Origin: JAEUOS01 sp965279115
GTDB lineage: Bacteria > Pseudomonadota > Gammaproteobacteria > Burkholderiales > JAEUOS01
Assembly (NCBI GenBank): GCA_965279115.1
Contig: OZ257137.1
Location: forward strand, 3,162,001-3,226,000
Direction: 5' to 3'
Length of the DNA stretch: 64,000 nt
Shown here: positions 45,651 to 53,030 of the stretch, piece after piece
Position numbering within the stretch: the stretch's first letter is position 1
How the letters are laid out: each line of letters opens with the position of its first letter
The notes under the pieces: model-generated
Seen by the model: the letters and a program-made list of their open reading frames with translations, nothing else
Database searches by the model: none
Told to the model about the DNA's origin: nothing
Program-made: the position numbers and the translations under genes

Positions 45651-46439
45651 ATGGACAAATTTGAATCTGCGTTGCGCGCCCGTCCGGCGCACATGAGTGA
45701 AGGCGAGTGGAAGGCGCGCCTCGAACTGGCCGCCTGCTACAGGGTTTTCGCCTTCCTGGGCTGGACCGAATTGATCTTCAATCACATCACTGTGCGGGTG
45801 CCGCAGGAGCCTGGCCAGGCGCGGCATTACCTCATCAATCCCTTCGGTCTGCACTACAGCGAAGTCACCGCGACCAACCTCGTAAAGGTGGGCATTGACG
45901 GCGAGCCGGTGCACCCGACCCCGTACACCGTCAACCGCGCCGGATTCGTGATCCATAGCGCGATCCATTCGTCGCGCGACGACGCGCATTGCATCATGCA
46001 CATCCACACCACTGCAGGCATGGCGGTGGCCTGCAAGGAAGCCGGGTTGTCCTACGACAATTTCTATGCCGCGCAACTTTGGGGCGACGTCGCCTACCAC
46101 GACTATGAGGGCGTCACCACCCGTACCGACGAGCAGGCCCGTCTGGTCGGCAGCATGGGGGAAAAGCATTGCCTGATACTGCGCAACCATGGCCTCCTCG
46201 CCTGCGAGGAAAGCGTGCCGGTGGCGTTCTTCCTGCTATGGACCCTGAATCGCGCCTGCGAGATCCAGCTTGCGGCCGGGGGCATCCCCGGGGCTAATCG
46301 CATTCCGTCGGCCGATGCGATCGCGTCGTCCGCCCATCGCAACCACCGTTCGGTCGATCCGCAGGGCCAGTTGCAGCAGAAGGTGTTCGATGCAATGGTG
46401 CGCCGCGCCGGCGTGGCCTCCTACGAATCCCTGATCTGA
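45651..46439 (+). CDS. Class II aldolase/adducin family protein
   Basis: 262 residues. The zinc-binding His pair is in IMHIHTTAG, with a further His in ILRNHGLLACEESV, as in the fuculose-phosphate aldolase fold. The N-terminal LELAACYRVFAFLGWTELIF is typical of the catabolic, non-sugar members often encoded with decarboxylases or hydroxylases. It probably cleaves or decarboxylates a hydroxy acid. AAGGAG precedes the ATG at 45651. The gene lies between panE-like and the FAD monooxygenase. Confidence 0.85.
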   Translation: MDKFESALRARPAHMSEGEWKARLELAACYRVFAFLGWTELIFNHITVRVPQEPGQARHYLINPFGLHYSEVTATNLVKVGIDGEPVHPTPYTVNRAGFVIHSAIHSSRDDAHCIMHIHTTAGMAVACKEAGLSYDNFYAAQLWGDVAYHDYEGVTTRTDEQARLVGSMGEKHCLILRNHGLLACEESVPVAFFLLWTLNRACEIQLAAGGIPGANRIPSADAIASSAHRNHRSVDPQGQLQQKVFDAMVRRAGVASYESLI

Positions 46440-46451
46440 CCCTTTTCCCGC

Positions 46452-48155
46452 ATGGCTGATACCGCATTGCAGCCGGGCGGCTATGTGCTGCCCGAATACC
46501 AGTTTTGTGTCCCGCCGGATCTCGGCGCGGCGGCTGTCAGGCGTTACCCCGTAGTCATCATCGGTGCCGGCTTGTCCGGCCTTGCGCTGGCCTGCGACCT
46601 TGCCGAGCGCGGCGTAGCCGCCGTGGTGCTGGATGACGACAACACCATCGGCGTACGCGGCGCTTCATCGCGCGGCATCGTCTATGCGCAAAAAACCCTC
46701 GAGATGATGGATCGAATGGGCATCTACGAGCGCATTCGCGACAAGGGTGTGGTGTGGTCGGTCGGCAAGACGCTCGCGGGCCGCGAGGTGGTCTACGAGT
46801 TTGACGCCAGCAACGCCTCCGACTCGCGCCAGCCGCCGTTCATCAACTTGCAGCAGTTCTACCTTGAATGGTTCATGGTCGACCGTATTCTGAAGTTTGG
46901 TCGAACCGACCTGCGCTGGAAGTCCGCGGTAGTGGGCTTCGAACCGCTGGCCGACGGCGCACGCATCGAGGTGGAAACGCCGGCCGGTCGCTATTTTCTC
47001 GAAGCCGACTGGGTCTGCGACTGTTCGGGCGTCAACAGTTTCGTACGCGACTCGCTGCGGCTGGACACGCACCAGGCGCGCGGGATCGATCGCTGGTGCA
47101 TCTCGGATGTGCGCTTCAAGGAAGCGCTGCCGATCGAGCGCTGGACCTGGGTGGAAGCGCCCTTCAACGACAACCGCGCGGTGTGGCAGCACCTGATGGC
47201 CGATGATGTCTGGCGCCTTGACTTCCAGATGGGGCCGGAAACCGATATCGAGCACGTGAGCAAGCCCGAGGTCGCGGCCGAGCGCGTGCGACGGCAACTG
47301 GGCGAGGATGTCGAATTCGAACTGGTGTGGGTCGGCCCCTATTCCTACCGGGCGCAATTGATCGACAACTTCCGCGTCGGCCGAACCTTGTTTCTGGGGG
47401 ACAGCGCGCACGCGATGAGCCCGTTCGGGGCACGCGGCGGCAACAGCGGCATTCAGGATGCCGACAATCTGGGCTGGAAACTCGCGCTGGTGCTCGCCGG
47501 TCGTGCCCCCGAGGCCTTGATCGACAGCTACACCGCCGAGCGCAGGCCCGCGGCGCAGTTCAACATCATGACAACGCGGCGCACCGCGCGTTTCCTCCAG
47601 CCGGAGTCGCCGGCGGAAAAGCTGTTGCGCGACGCCGCCATCAGCCTGGCCAAGGAGTACACATTTGCGCGCAGCCTGTGCAATACCGGTCGCCTTTCCA
47701 ATTCGTTCATTTACGGCAAACCGCCCACCTCTCTGGCCCAGAAGCACAAGGTCCGCGGCGTGGCCGTCGGCGAGGCGGTGCAGAACGTACCGGTGGGATT
47801 GCCCGACGGCCGGCGCGGCACGCTGGTCGACCTGTTCCGCAACGGTCCGGCATTTGTCGGGCTCTGGAGTGGCGTCAAGCCGCACCTCGCGGCGCAGGTG
47901 ATTCGCCTGGCCAATCGCGAAGCGCCGCTCTTGCGCATGCTCGAACTGGGCACCGGTTCGCTGGGCTTGTCCGTATTGCCCGACCATGCCGGCAAACTCG
48001 GCGAGGTACTCGGCATGCAGGCCGGCAAGCCGACGTTCTGGCTGCTGCGGCCCGACATGCACCTGGCCGCGCGTATCGAAGATCCTGATGCCGCCAAGGT
48101 CAAACGCGCCCTGGGCTTGGCATTGAGCGGCCACCTTCAATCGGGACAAGCATGA
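46452..48155 (+). CDS. FAD-dependent aromatic-ring monooxygenase (MhpA/PheA/TfdB-like)
   Basis: 567 residues. The FAD motif VVIIGAGLSGLALACDLAERG is near residues 31-51. The second FAD motif LFLGDSAHAMSPFGARGG includes the ribityl-binding GD, and a thioredoxin-like C-terminal domain (about 430-560) ends the protein, as in group A phenol-type hydroxylases. The substrate is probably an aromatic acid or phenol, not determinable from sequence. The stop overlaps the start of the DUF2783 gene (ATGA at 48152). Confidence 0.87.
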   Translation: MADTALQPGGYVLPEYQFCVPPDLGAAAVRRYPVVIIGAGLSGLALACDLAERGVAAVVLDDDNTIGVRGASSRGIVYAQKTLEMMDRMGIYERIRDKGVVWSVGKTLAGREVVYEFDASNASDSRQPPFINLQQFYLEWFMVDRILKFGRTDLRWKSAVVGFEPLADGARIEVETPAGRYFLEADWVCDCSGVNSFVRDSLRLDTHQARGIDRWCISDVRFKEALPIERWTWVEAPFNDNRAVWQHLMADDVWRLDFQMGPETDIEHVSKPEVAAERVRRQLGEDVEFELVWVGPYSYRAQLIDNFRVGRTLFLGDSAHAMSPFGARGGNSGIQDADNLGWKLALVLAGRAPEALIDSYTAERRPAAQFNIMTTRRTARFLQPESPAEKLLRDAAISLAKEYTFARSLCNTGRLSNSFIYGKPPTSLAQKHKVRGVAVGEAVQNVPVGLPDGRRGTLVDLFRNGPAFVGLWSGVKPHLAAQVIRLANREAPLLRMLELGTGSLGLSVLPDHAGKLGEVLGMQAGKPTFWLLRPDMHLAARIEDPDAAKVKRALGLALSGHLQSGQA

Positions 48156-48361
48156 AAACCGAACTGAATTTCACCGACCACGATGCCTTCTACGAGCACC
48201 TGGTCGCCGCCCATCAGGGGCTCGATCAAGCACAAAGTGCGCAACTGAATGCGCGCCTCATCCTCCTGCTTGCCAATCAGGTGGGGGATGGCGCGGTACT
48301 CGCAGAGTGCGTCAACGCCGCGCGCAAACCGTTTGGCCCGTGCATTCTGAAAGGGGAATGA
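48152..48361 (+). CDS. DUF2783 domain protein
   Basis: 69 residues, essentially one DUF2783 domain (DHDAFYEHLVAAHQGLDQAQ, ARLILLLANQVGD). The family is found almost only next to FAD monooxygenases of the preceding type, and the start overlaps that gene's stop codon. It may be a small subunit or chaperone of the hydroxylase; no reaction is known. It contains one Cys pair (ECVN and GPCILK). Confidence 0.85.
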   Translation: MKTELNFTDHDAFYEHLVAAHQGLDQAQSAQLNARLILLLANQVGDGAVLAECVNAARKPFGPCILKGE

Positions 48362-48362
48362 A

Positions 48363-48839
48363 GTGGAATTCCAGCCTGTCCCGCCAAAACTGGAGCTTCT
48401 GTACCGCGTCTCGGTCACTGTGGCGACGCCCCAGCTGTTCGGCCCCACCCCGCAGGCCGGCGGTGAGCGTCGCATCATCAACATCACCGGAGGCGAATTC
48501 TCCGGAGCGCGACTGAAGGGAGTGATCCTCGAAGGCGGCGCGGACTGGCAAGTGATTCGCAACGACGGTGTAGCCCAGCTGGAGGCCCGCTTCACCATGC
48601 GCACCGACGACGGCGCATTGCTTTACGTGCGCAATTTCGGATACCGGCACGGGGCGCCGGAAGTGATTGCCCGGTTGTTTTCCGGTGAATTGGTCGACCC
48701 GGCCACTTATTACTTCCGCATGACGCCCCTGGTCGAGACCGGCGATCCACGCTACGCCTGGCTCAACTCGCTGATCCTGGTGGGCTCCGGCATGCGCACC
48801 AAAACCCATGTGATCTACGACGTCTATATGGTGGCGTGA
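48363..48839 (+). CDS. DUF3237 domain protein
   Basis: 158 residues, one DUF3237 beta-barrel domain: PPKLELLYRVSVTVATPQLF at the N-terminus, GADWQVIRNDGVAQLEARFT in the middle and DPRYAWLNSLILVGSG near the end. The family recurs in aromatic-degradation clusters but has no assigned activity; a ring-cleavage, isomerase or binding role is possible. The start is GTG 48363, one base after the DUF2783 stop. Confidence 0.85.
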   Translation: MEFQPVPPKLELLYRVSVTVATPQLFGPTPQAGGERRIINITGGEFSGARLKGVILEGGADWQVIRNDGVAQLEARFTMRTDDGALLYVRNFGYRHGAPEVIARLFSGELVDPATYYFRMTPLVETGDPRYAWLNSLILVGSGMRTKTHVIYDVYMVA

Positions 48840-48891
48840 CTGGGCGCCGACTCAGGGTTTCCGAGGGCAGTGTCCCTTGGGTCAATGCGGC

Positions 48892-48936
48892 TATAATTTT
48901 CCGACTAAAACCGACCGTGCGGTCGGTTTATTTTTG
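48892..48936 (+). promoter_or_regulatory. Promoter -10 box with palindromic operator or attenuator before the TRAP genes
   Basis: TATAAT (48892-48897) is a perfect -10 element, though no good -35 is seen. From 48908 to 48929 lies AAACCGACC-GTGC-GGTCGGTTT, a perfect 9-bp inverted repeat followed by ATTTTTG. It can be read as an operator of TetR type (ACCGACC...GGTCGGT) overlapping the transcription start, or as an intrinsic terminator ending the DUF3237 transcript. The TRAP binding-protein gene starts 34 bases after the repeat. Confidence 0.6.
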
Positions 48937-48962
48937 TTCCCACAAGATTCAGGAGACAAGCC

Positions 48963-49985
48963 ATGAAAATCAAGTTGATAGCAGGCGTGTCGCTTGCGCT
49001 TTTCCTGCAGGCGGGCGCCAGCGTGGCGCAAACGACGCTGACCATGTCGAGCTGGGTGCCCCCCAGCCATGGCCTGACAAAGGAGTTCCTGCCCGGCTGG
49101 GCTGCGATGGTGGAAAAAGCCACGCAAGGTCGCGTCAAACTTACCATGCTGCCCAAGCATCCGTCTGCCCCTCCCGGCACCTTCGACGCCGTGCGTGACG
49201 GCCTGGTCGACGTCTCGTTTGTTACCGCCAGCTACACACCGGCGCGCCACCCTCTGCCCCTGCTGGCTGAACTGCCGGGCGCGGGCGCGACCGCCGAAAT
49301 CAATTCCGTGGCCTTCAACCGCATCCACTGGAAATACCTGCAGGCAGCCAACGAATACAAGGGCGTGAAGCTGCTGGCGGTGTTCACCCACGGCCCCGGG
49401 CAGATGTTCATCGTCAAGAAGCCGGTTACTTCGGTGGCCGACCTGGCAGGCATGAAGGTGCGTAGCGGCGGTGGCATCTCGGAGGGGGCGGCCAAGGCGC
49501 TCGGCGCCTCGCCGCTGGTCAAGCCGGCGCCCGAGTCCTATGAAATCCTGTCGTCAGGCGTTGCCGACGCGACCTTCTTCCCGTCGGAATCGATCAAGTC
49601 GTTCAATCTCGACAAGGTCGTCAAGCACGCCACGTTCTTCCCGGGCGGCTTTTATTCCTCGGCCTTCGGCTTTTTCATGAACGAGGACAAGTGGAAGAAG
49701 CTCTCCAAGCAGGACCAGGACGCCATCACCTCCGTGTCGGGTGAGGTCGCCGCCCGGCTTGCCGGACAGGTGTGGGACCGTGCCGACAAGGTGGGCCTGG
49801 ATGCGCTCAAGGCCGCCAACGTCACCATCACCGAAGCCAGCCCTGCATTCATCGCCGACGTGCGCAAGCGTACCGAACCGCTGGTGCAGGACTGGATCAA
49901 GGCCGCCAAGGCCAAAGGCATCGACGGCGACAAGGTGCTTACGGAGTTCCGCGCTGAGTTGAAGCGCGTCGGCGACGGCAAGTAA
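48963..49985 (+). CDS. dctP: TRAP transporter substrate-binding protein (DctP family)
   Basis: 340 residues. The signal peptide (KLIAGVSLALFLQAGASVAQ) precedes the DctP fold: TLTMSSWVPPSHGLTKEFLP, the carboxylate-binding Arg in GMKVRSGGGISEGAAKALGA, and FFPGGFYSSAFGFFMNEDKW. It binds an organic acid in the periplasm for the DctQM permease encoded next. AGGAG precedes the ATG. The position after the monooxygenase operon suggests an aromatic or keto-acid ligand. Confidence 0.9.
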   Translation: MKIKLIAGVSLALFLQAGASVAQTTLTMSSWVPPSHGLTKEFLPGWAAMVEKATQGRVKLTMLPKHPSAPPGTFDAVRDGLVDVSFVTASYTPARHPLPLLAELPGAGATAEINSVAFNRIHWKYLQAANEYKGVKLLAVFTHGPGQMFIVKKPVTSVADLAGMKVRSGGGISEGAAKALGASPLVKPAPESYEILSSGVADATFFPSESIKSFNLDKVVKHATFFPGGFYSSAFGFFMNEDKWKKLSKQDQDAITSVSGEVAARLAGQVWDRADKVGLDALKAANVTITEASPAFIADVRKRTEPLVQDWIKAAKAKGIDGDKVLTEFRAELKRVGDGK

Positions 49986-49995
49986 CAAGGGGCAA

Positions 49996-50028
49996 GGGGC
50001 CTGTGAAGGTTGTTGGCCGGCAGGCCCC
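49996..50028 (+). other. Inverted repeat between TRAP binding-protein and permease genes
   Basis: GGGGCCTG and CAGGCCCC form a perfect 8-bp stem with a 17-base loop, starting 11 bases after the dctP stop. No T tract follows. A hairpin here would protect the dctP mRNA 3' end and reduce read-through, giving more binding protein than permease, as is common for solute-binding operons. The gap 49986-50193 holds no other feature. Confidence 0.5.
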
Positions 50029-50193
50029 GCACGTCGCACCCGGATGCATGAACGATGACGGCCATGAATCCGGGCTGCCAGGGCAAATGACCGGGGGCGG
50101 TCGTCGGGCAGGTTTGCTCCGCACCGGTCACATCATGATGACATTGGGCGCCTGCCGGCGCAGGGCTTCTCGCCAAAAGGCAATCGGGCAACG

Positions 50194-50682
50194 ATGAACA
50201 GCGCCAGCAAATGGCTTGAATGGATCCTGGGCGCCACCGCTGGAATGGTGCTTTTCGTGATGATGTTGATCACGGCCATCGATGTCGGAGGGCGTTACCT
50301 GTTCAACACGCCATTGCCCGGCGGGTTTGAACTGACCGAGATCATGCTTGCCACGCTGATCTATTGCGCGCTGCCGCTGGTGTCCAAGCAGCGTGAGCAC
50401 ATCGTGATCGACACCTTCGACTTTCTCATGTCGCCGCGCGTCAAGCGCGGTTTCGACATTGTGGCGGACGTGATCTGCAGCCTGGTTCTTTCGGGGATAG
50501 GCTATCTGATCTTTCGCCGCGCCGTGCGTGTGGCGGAGTATGGCGATACCACCAACGTTCTCAAGCTGCCGCTCGCGCCGGTCGCCTACGCCATGTCGGT
50601 GATGATTGTTATCGCCGCCCTGATCCACATCGCCCTGATTTTCGTCCCGCACGGCGAGGACGATGGCGCCAGCATCATCTAG
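50194..50682 (+). CDS. dctQ: TRAP transporter small permease (DctQ family)
   Basis: 162 residues with four hydrophobic spans (e.g. ILGATAGMVLFVMMLITAID, VADVICSLVLSGIGYLIF, MSVMIVIAALIHIALIFV). The motif RYLFNTPLPGGFELTEIMLA is typical of DctQ. It pairs with DctM in the inner membrane to import the DctP ligand with sodium or protons. The permease gene dctM begins 11 bases later. Confidence 0.88.
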   Translation: MNSASKWLEWILGATAGMVLFVMMLITAIDVGGRYLFNTPLPGGFELTEIMLATLIYCALPLVSKQREHIVIDTFDFLMSPRVKRGFDIVADVICSLVLSGIGYLIFRRAVRVAEYGDTTNVLKLPLAPVAYAMSVMIVIAALIHIALIFVPHGEDDGASII

Positions 50683-50693
50683 AAAGCCGCGCC

Positions 50694-51989
50694 ATGACCG
50701 AAGCGATTACCGGGCTGTTCGCGATGCTGCTGCTGTCGTTCATGCGCGTGCCGATCGCGCTGTCGATGGGGGTGATCGGCTTCGCCGGGCTTTGGTGGAT
50801 GAAGGGCGAAGGGCCATCGATGGCCTCGGTGACCACGGTGGTCTATGAATCCGGCTTCCAGTACACCCTTTCGGTGGTGCCGCTGTTCATCCTGATGGGC
50901 AATTTCGTCACACGGGCGGGCATGTCGCAGGAGCTTTATCGCGCGGCGTTCACCTTTGTCGGCCATCTGCGCGGCGGTTTGGCGATGGCGACCGTGCTGG
51001 CGTGCGCCGGGTTCGGCGCCATCTGTGGCTCGTCGATCGCCACCGCGGCCACCATGACCAAGGTGGCGTATCCGTCGATGCGCGAACACGGCTACTCGGA
51101 TGAGCTTGCTGCCGGCTCCATCGCCGCGGGAGGCACACTCGGCATTCTGATCCCGCCATCGACCATCATGGTGATCTACGGGCTGATGACGCAGACCAAC
51201 ATTGGCAAATTGTTCGCCGCCGGCATACTGCCCGGTGCGGTCGCGACCATACTCCTGTGCTGTGCGGTGCAGTACATCACCTGGCGCGATCCGAAGGCCG
51301 GCCCCGCGGCCGAGCGCAGCACCTGGATCGAGCGCGTGCGCGCGGTCCGCGAGATCTGGGCGGTGGCCGCGTTGTTCGCCATCGTCATGGGCGGCATCTA
51401 CGGCGGTGTATTCACGGCCACCGAAGGCGCAGGCATAGGCGCTTTCGGTGCATTCTGCTTCGCGCTGGCACGCCGTGCGCTCACCTGGAAGACAATGTTG
51501 CAGGTACTCACAGACAGCGCGCGTACCACCGGCATGCTGTTCATGATCCTGGTGGGGGCACTGGTGTTCGCCAACTTCATCAATTACACCTCGCTGCCAG
51601 ACGACCTGAAGAACTTCGTCACGCGATACGAGGTGCATCCGATGATGGTGATGGCCGCGATCTGCGTCATCTATGTCCTCTTGGGTACCGCCATGGAGGA
51701 ACTCTCCATGATCCTCTTGACCGTGCCGGTGTTTTTCCCGCTGGTGACGCACCTCGGCTTCGACCCGGTCTATTTCGGCATCATCATCGTCGTCGTGGTC
51801 GAGATCGGCCTCATCAGCCCGCCGGTGGGCATGAACATGTTCGTGGTGCGAAGTCTCTTGCCGAACGTGTCGACGACCACGATATTCCGCGGCGTTACGC
51901 CCTTCGTGGTGGCCGACGTGATCCGGCTGGCGATTCTGGTGGCATTTCCGGCGATCAGTCTTTGGCTGCCGAAAATGCTCAACCTTTAG
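50694..51989 (+). CDS. dctM: TRAP transporter large permease (DctM family)
   Basis: 431 residues, about 12 hydrophobic spans. Family segments include VVPLFILMGNFVTRAGMSQE, CAGFGAICGSSIATAATMTK and GTLGILIPPSTIMVIYGLMT, then VEIGLISPPVGMNMFVV near the end. It is the transport subunit of the TRAP system. Its stop codon overlaps the stop of the convergent ybiB by four bases. Confidence 0.92.
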   Translation: MTEAITGLFAMLLLSFMRVPIALSMGVIGFAGLWWMKGEGPSMASVTTVVYESGFQYTLSVVPLFILMGNFVTRAGMSQELYRAAFTFVGHLRGGLAMATVLACAGFGAICGSSIATAATMTKVAYPSMREHGYSDELAAGSIAAGGTLGILIPPSTIMVIYGLMTQTNIGKLFAAGILPGAVATILLCCAVQYITWRDPKAGPAAERSTWIERVRAVREIWAVAALFAIVMGGIYGGVFTATEGAGIGAFGAFCFALARRALTWKTMLQVLTDSARTTGMLFMILVGALVFANFINYTSLPDDLKNFVTRYEVHPMMVMAAICVIYVLLGTAMEELSMILLTVPVFFPLVTHLGFDPVYFGIIIVVVVEIGLISPPVGMNMFVVRSLLPNVSTTTIFRGVTPFVVADVIRLAILVAFPAISLWLPKMLNL

Positions 51990-52978
51990 GCCGCCTGCGG
52001 CACTCGCGCCTTGACCGCGGCCACCGCCTTGGCCTGCGAAAAGTCCGCGCTGTAGCCGGTGGCATACAGGCAGCAGGCCAACTGGTTGATCAGTGGCAGG
52101 GGTATCGGGTGCTCGCCCTCGAGGGTTTCGCGGATCCAGTTGGCCGTGGTCCTGGCATCGCACTCATCCGGCAGGGCCGGCAGTGACTTGATCGAGCCGT
52201 GTTCGGCTTCGAAGAGGACCTCTGAATTGCCGTTGGCAAAGAATTCGATCTGCGGCCTGCGCTTCGGGTTGGCGAAGGCTTCGCCTTCGGTTCCGCGCAT
52301 GAGCAATGCGGCGCCCGGACTTTCAGCGAAGAAATCGCGCAGCTTGTCGGCATAGGCCGGATGGGTCACGCTGACCATGCGCAGCCCACCGGTGCCGTCG
52401 GCCGAAAACGGATCGATCAACTTGGCCATGGTGTGGGCTGAATTGCGTACCCCCAGGCGATTCTTGAGGGCCAGCAGGTTCGAAAGCCCCGGTGAGAGCG
52501 CGCCAATGGGTACAAAGGCTATGCCGTCGCGCGACAGCGCTTCCTGGGCCTGCCGGCTGTTGGCCTGCGGCAACAGGCCCAGTTCGCGGAACACATAGGC
52601 GGCCGCGACCCGGCCTTCGCTTTCGAGCACACCGTGCACCAGCACCGGAATGCCCAGGCGCTTGAGCAGCATCACCAGAAGAGGCATCAGGTTGGCCTGC
52701 CTGCGGGCGCCGTTGTAGCTGGGAATGACCACCGCCTTGAGGTTGGCGTCGGGCGACTTGAGTTGCGCGATGCGTGCGTCGAGCGCGGCATGAAAGCCCA
52801 GGAGCTCGGTCAGGGATTCCGTCTTGAACCGCAGCGACTGCATGACGGCGCCCAGTTCGAGGTCCGGAACACCGCCGTCGAGCATGGCGCCGAACAGGAT
52901 GCGCGACTGGTCGAAGCCCAGATCGCGCGAACTGCGTTCGCCGCGACCGATCTCCTTGAGGTAGCTGGCGAAGGTCAT
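51986..52978 (-). CDS. ybiB: YbiB-like protein (TrpD2; anthranilate phosphoribosyltransferase fold, nucleic-acid binding)
   Basis: 330 residues. The fold has the short helical N-terminal domain (ASYLKEIGRGERSSRDLGFD) and the large domain of glycosyltransferase family 3 proteins (VVIPSYNGARRQANLMPLLV, GVRNSAHTMAKLIDPF). E. coli YbiB binds nucleic acids rather than making tryptophan. The ATG at 52978 matches the usual family start MTFASYLKEIGRG. It lies 52 bases downstream of nasA on the same strand, an odd but possible cotranscription. Confidence 0.83.
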   Translation of the reverse strand: MTFASYLKEIGRGERSSRDLGFDQSRILFGAMLDGGVPDLELGAVMQSLRFKTESLTELLGFHAALDARIAQLKSPDANLKAVVIPSYNGARRQANLMPLLVMLLKRLGIPVLVHGVLESEGRVAAAYVFRELGLLPQANSRQAQEALSRDGIAFVPIGALSPGLSNLLALKNRLGVRNSAHTMAKLIDPFSADGTGGLRMVSVTHPAYADKLRDFFAESPGAALLMRGTEGEAFANPKRRPQIEFFANGNSEVLFEAEHGSIKSLPALPDECDARTTANWIRETLEGEHPIPLPLINQLACCLYATGYSADFSQAKAVAAVKARVPQAA

Positions 52979-53030
52979 TGTCCGTCGCCTCGAGAGTGGG
53001 TGATTGGGTTTTTCACTTGTCCTTGCTCCC

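Noticed and set aside
46665..48149. 494-codon minus-strand frame
   Set aside because: Antisense to the FAD monooxygenase whose FAD motifs are intact.
50679..52163. 494-codon minus-strand frame
   Set aside because: Antisense to dctM; Arg/His/Asp-rich composition and no domain.
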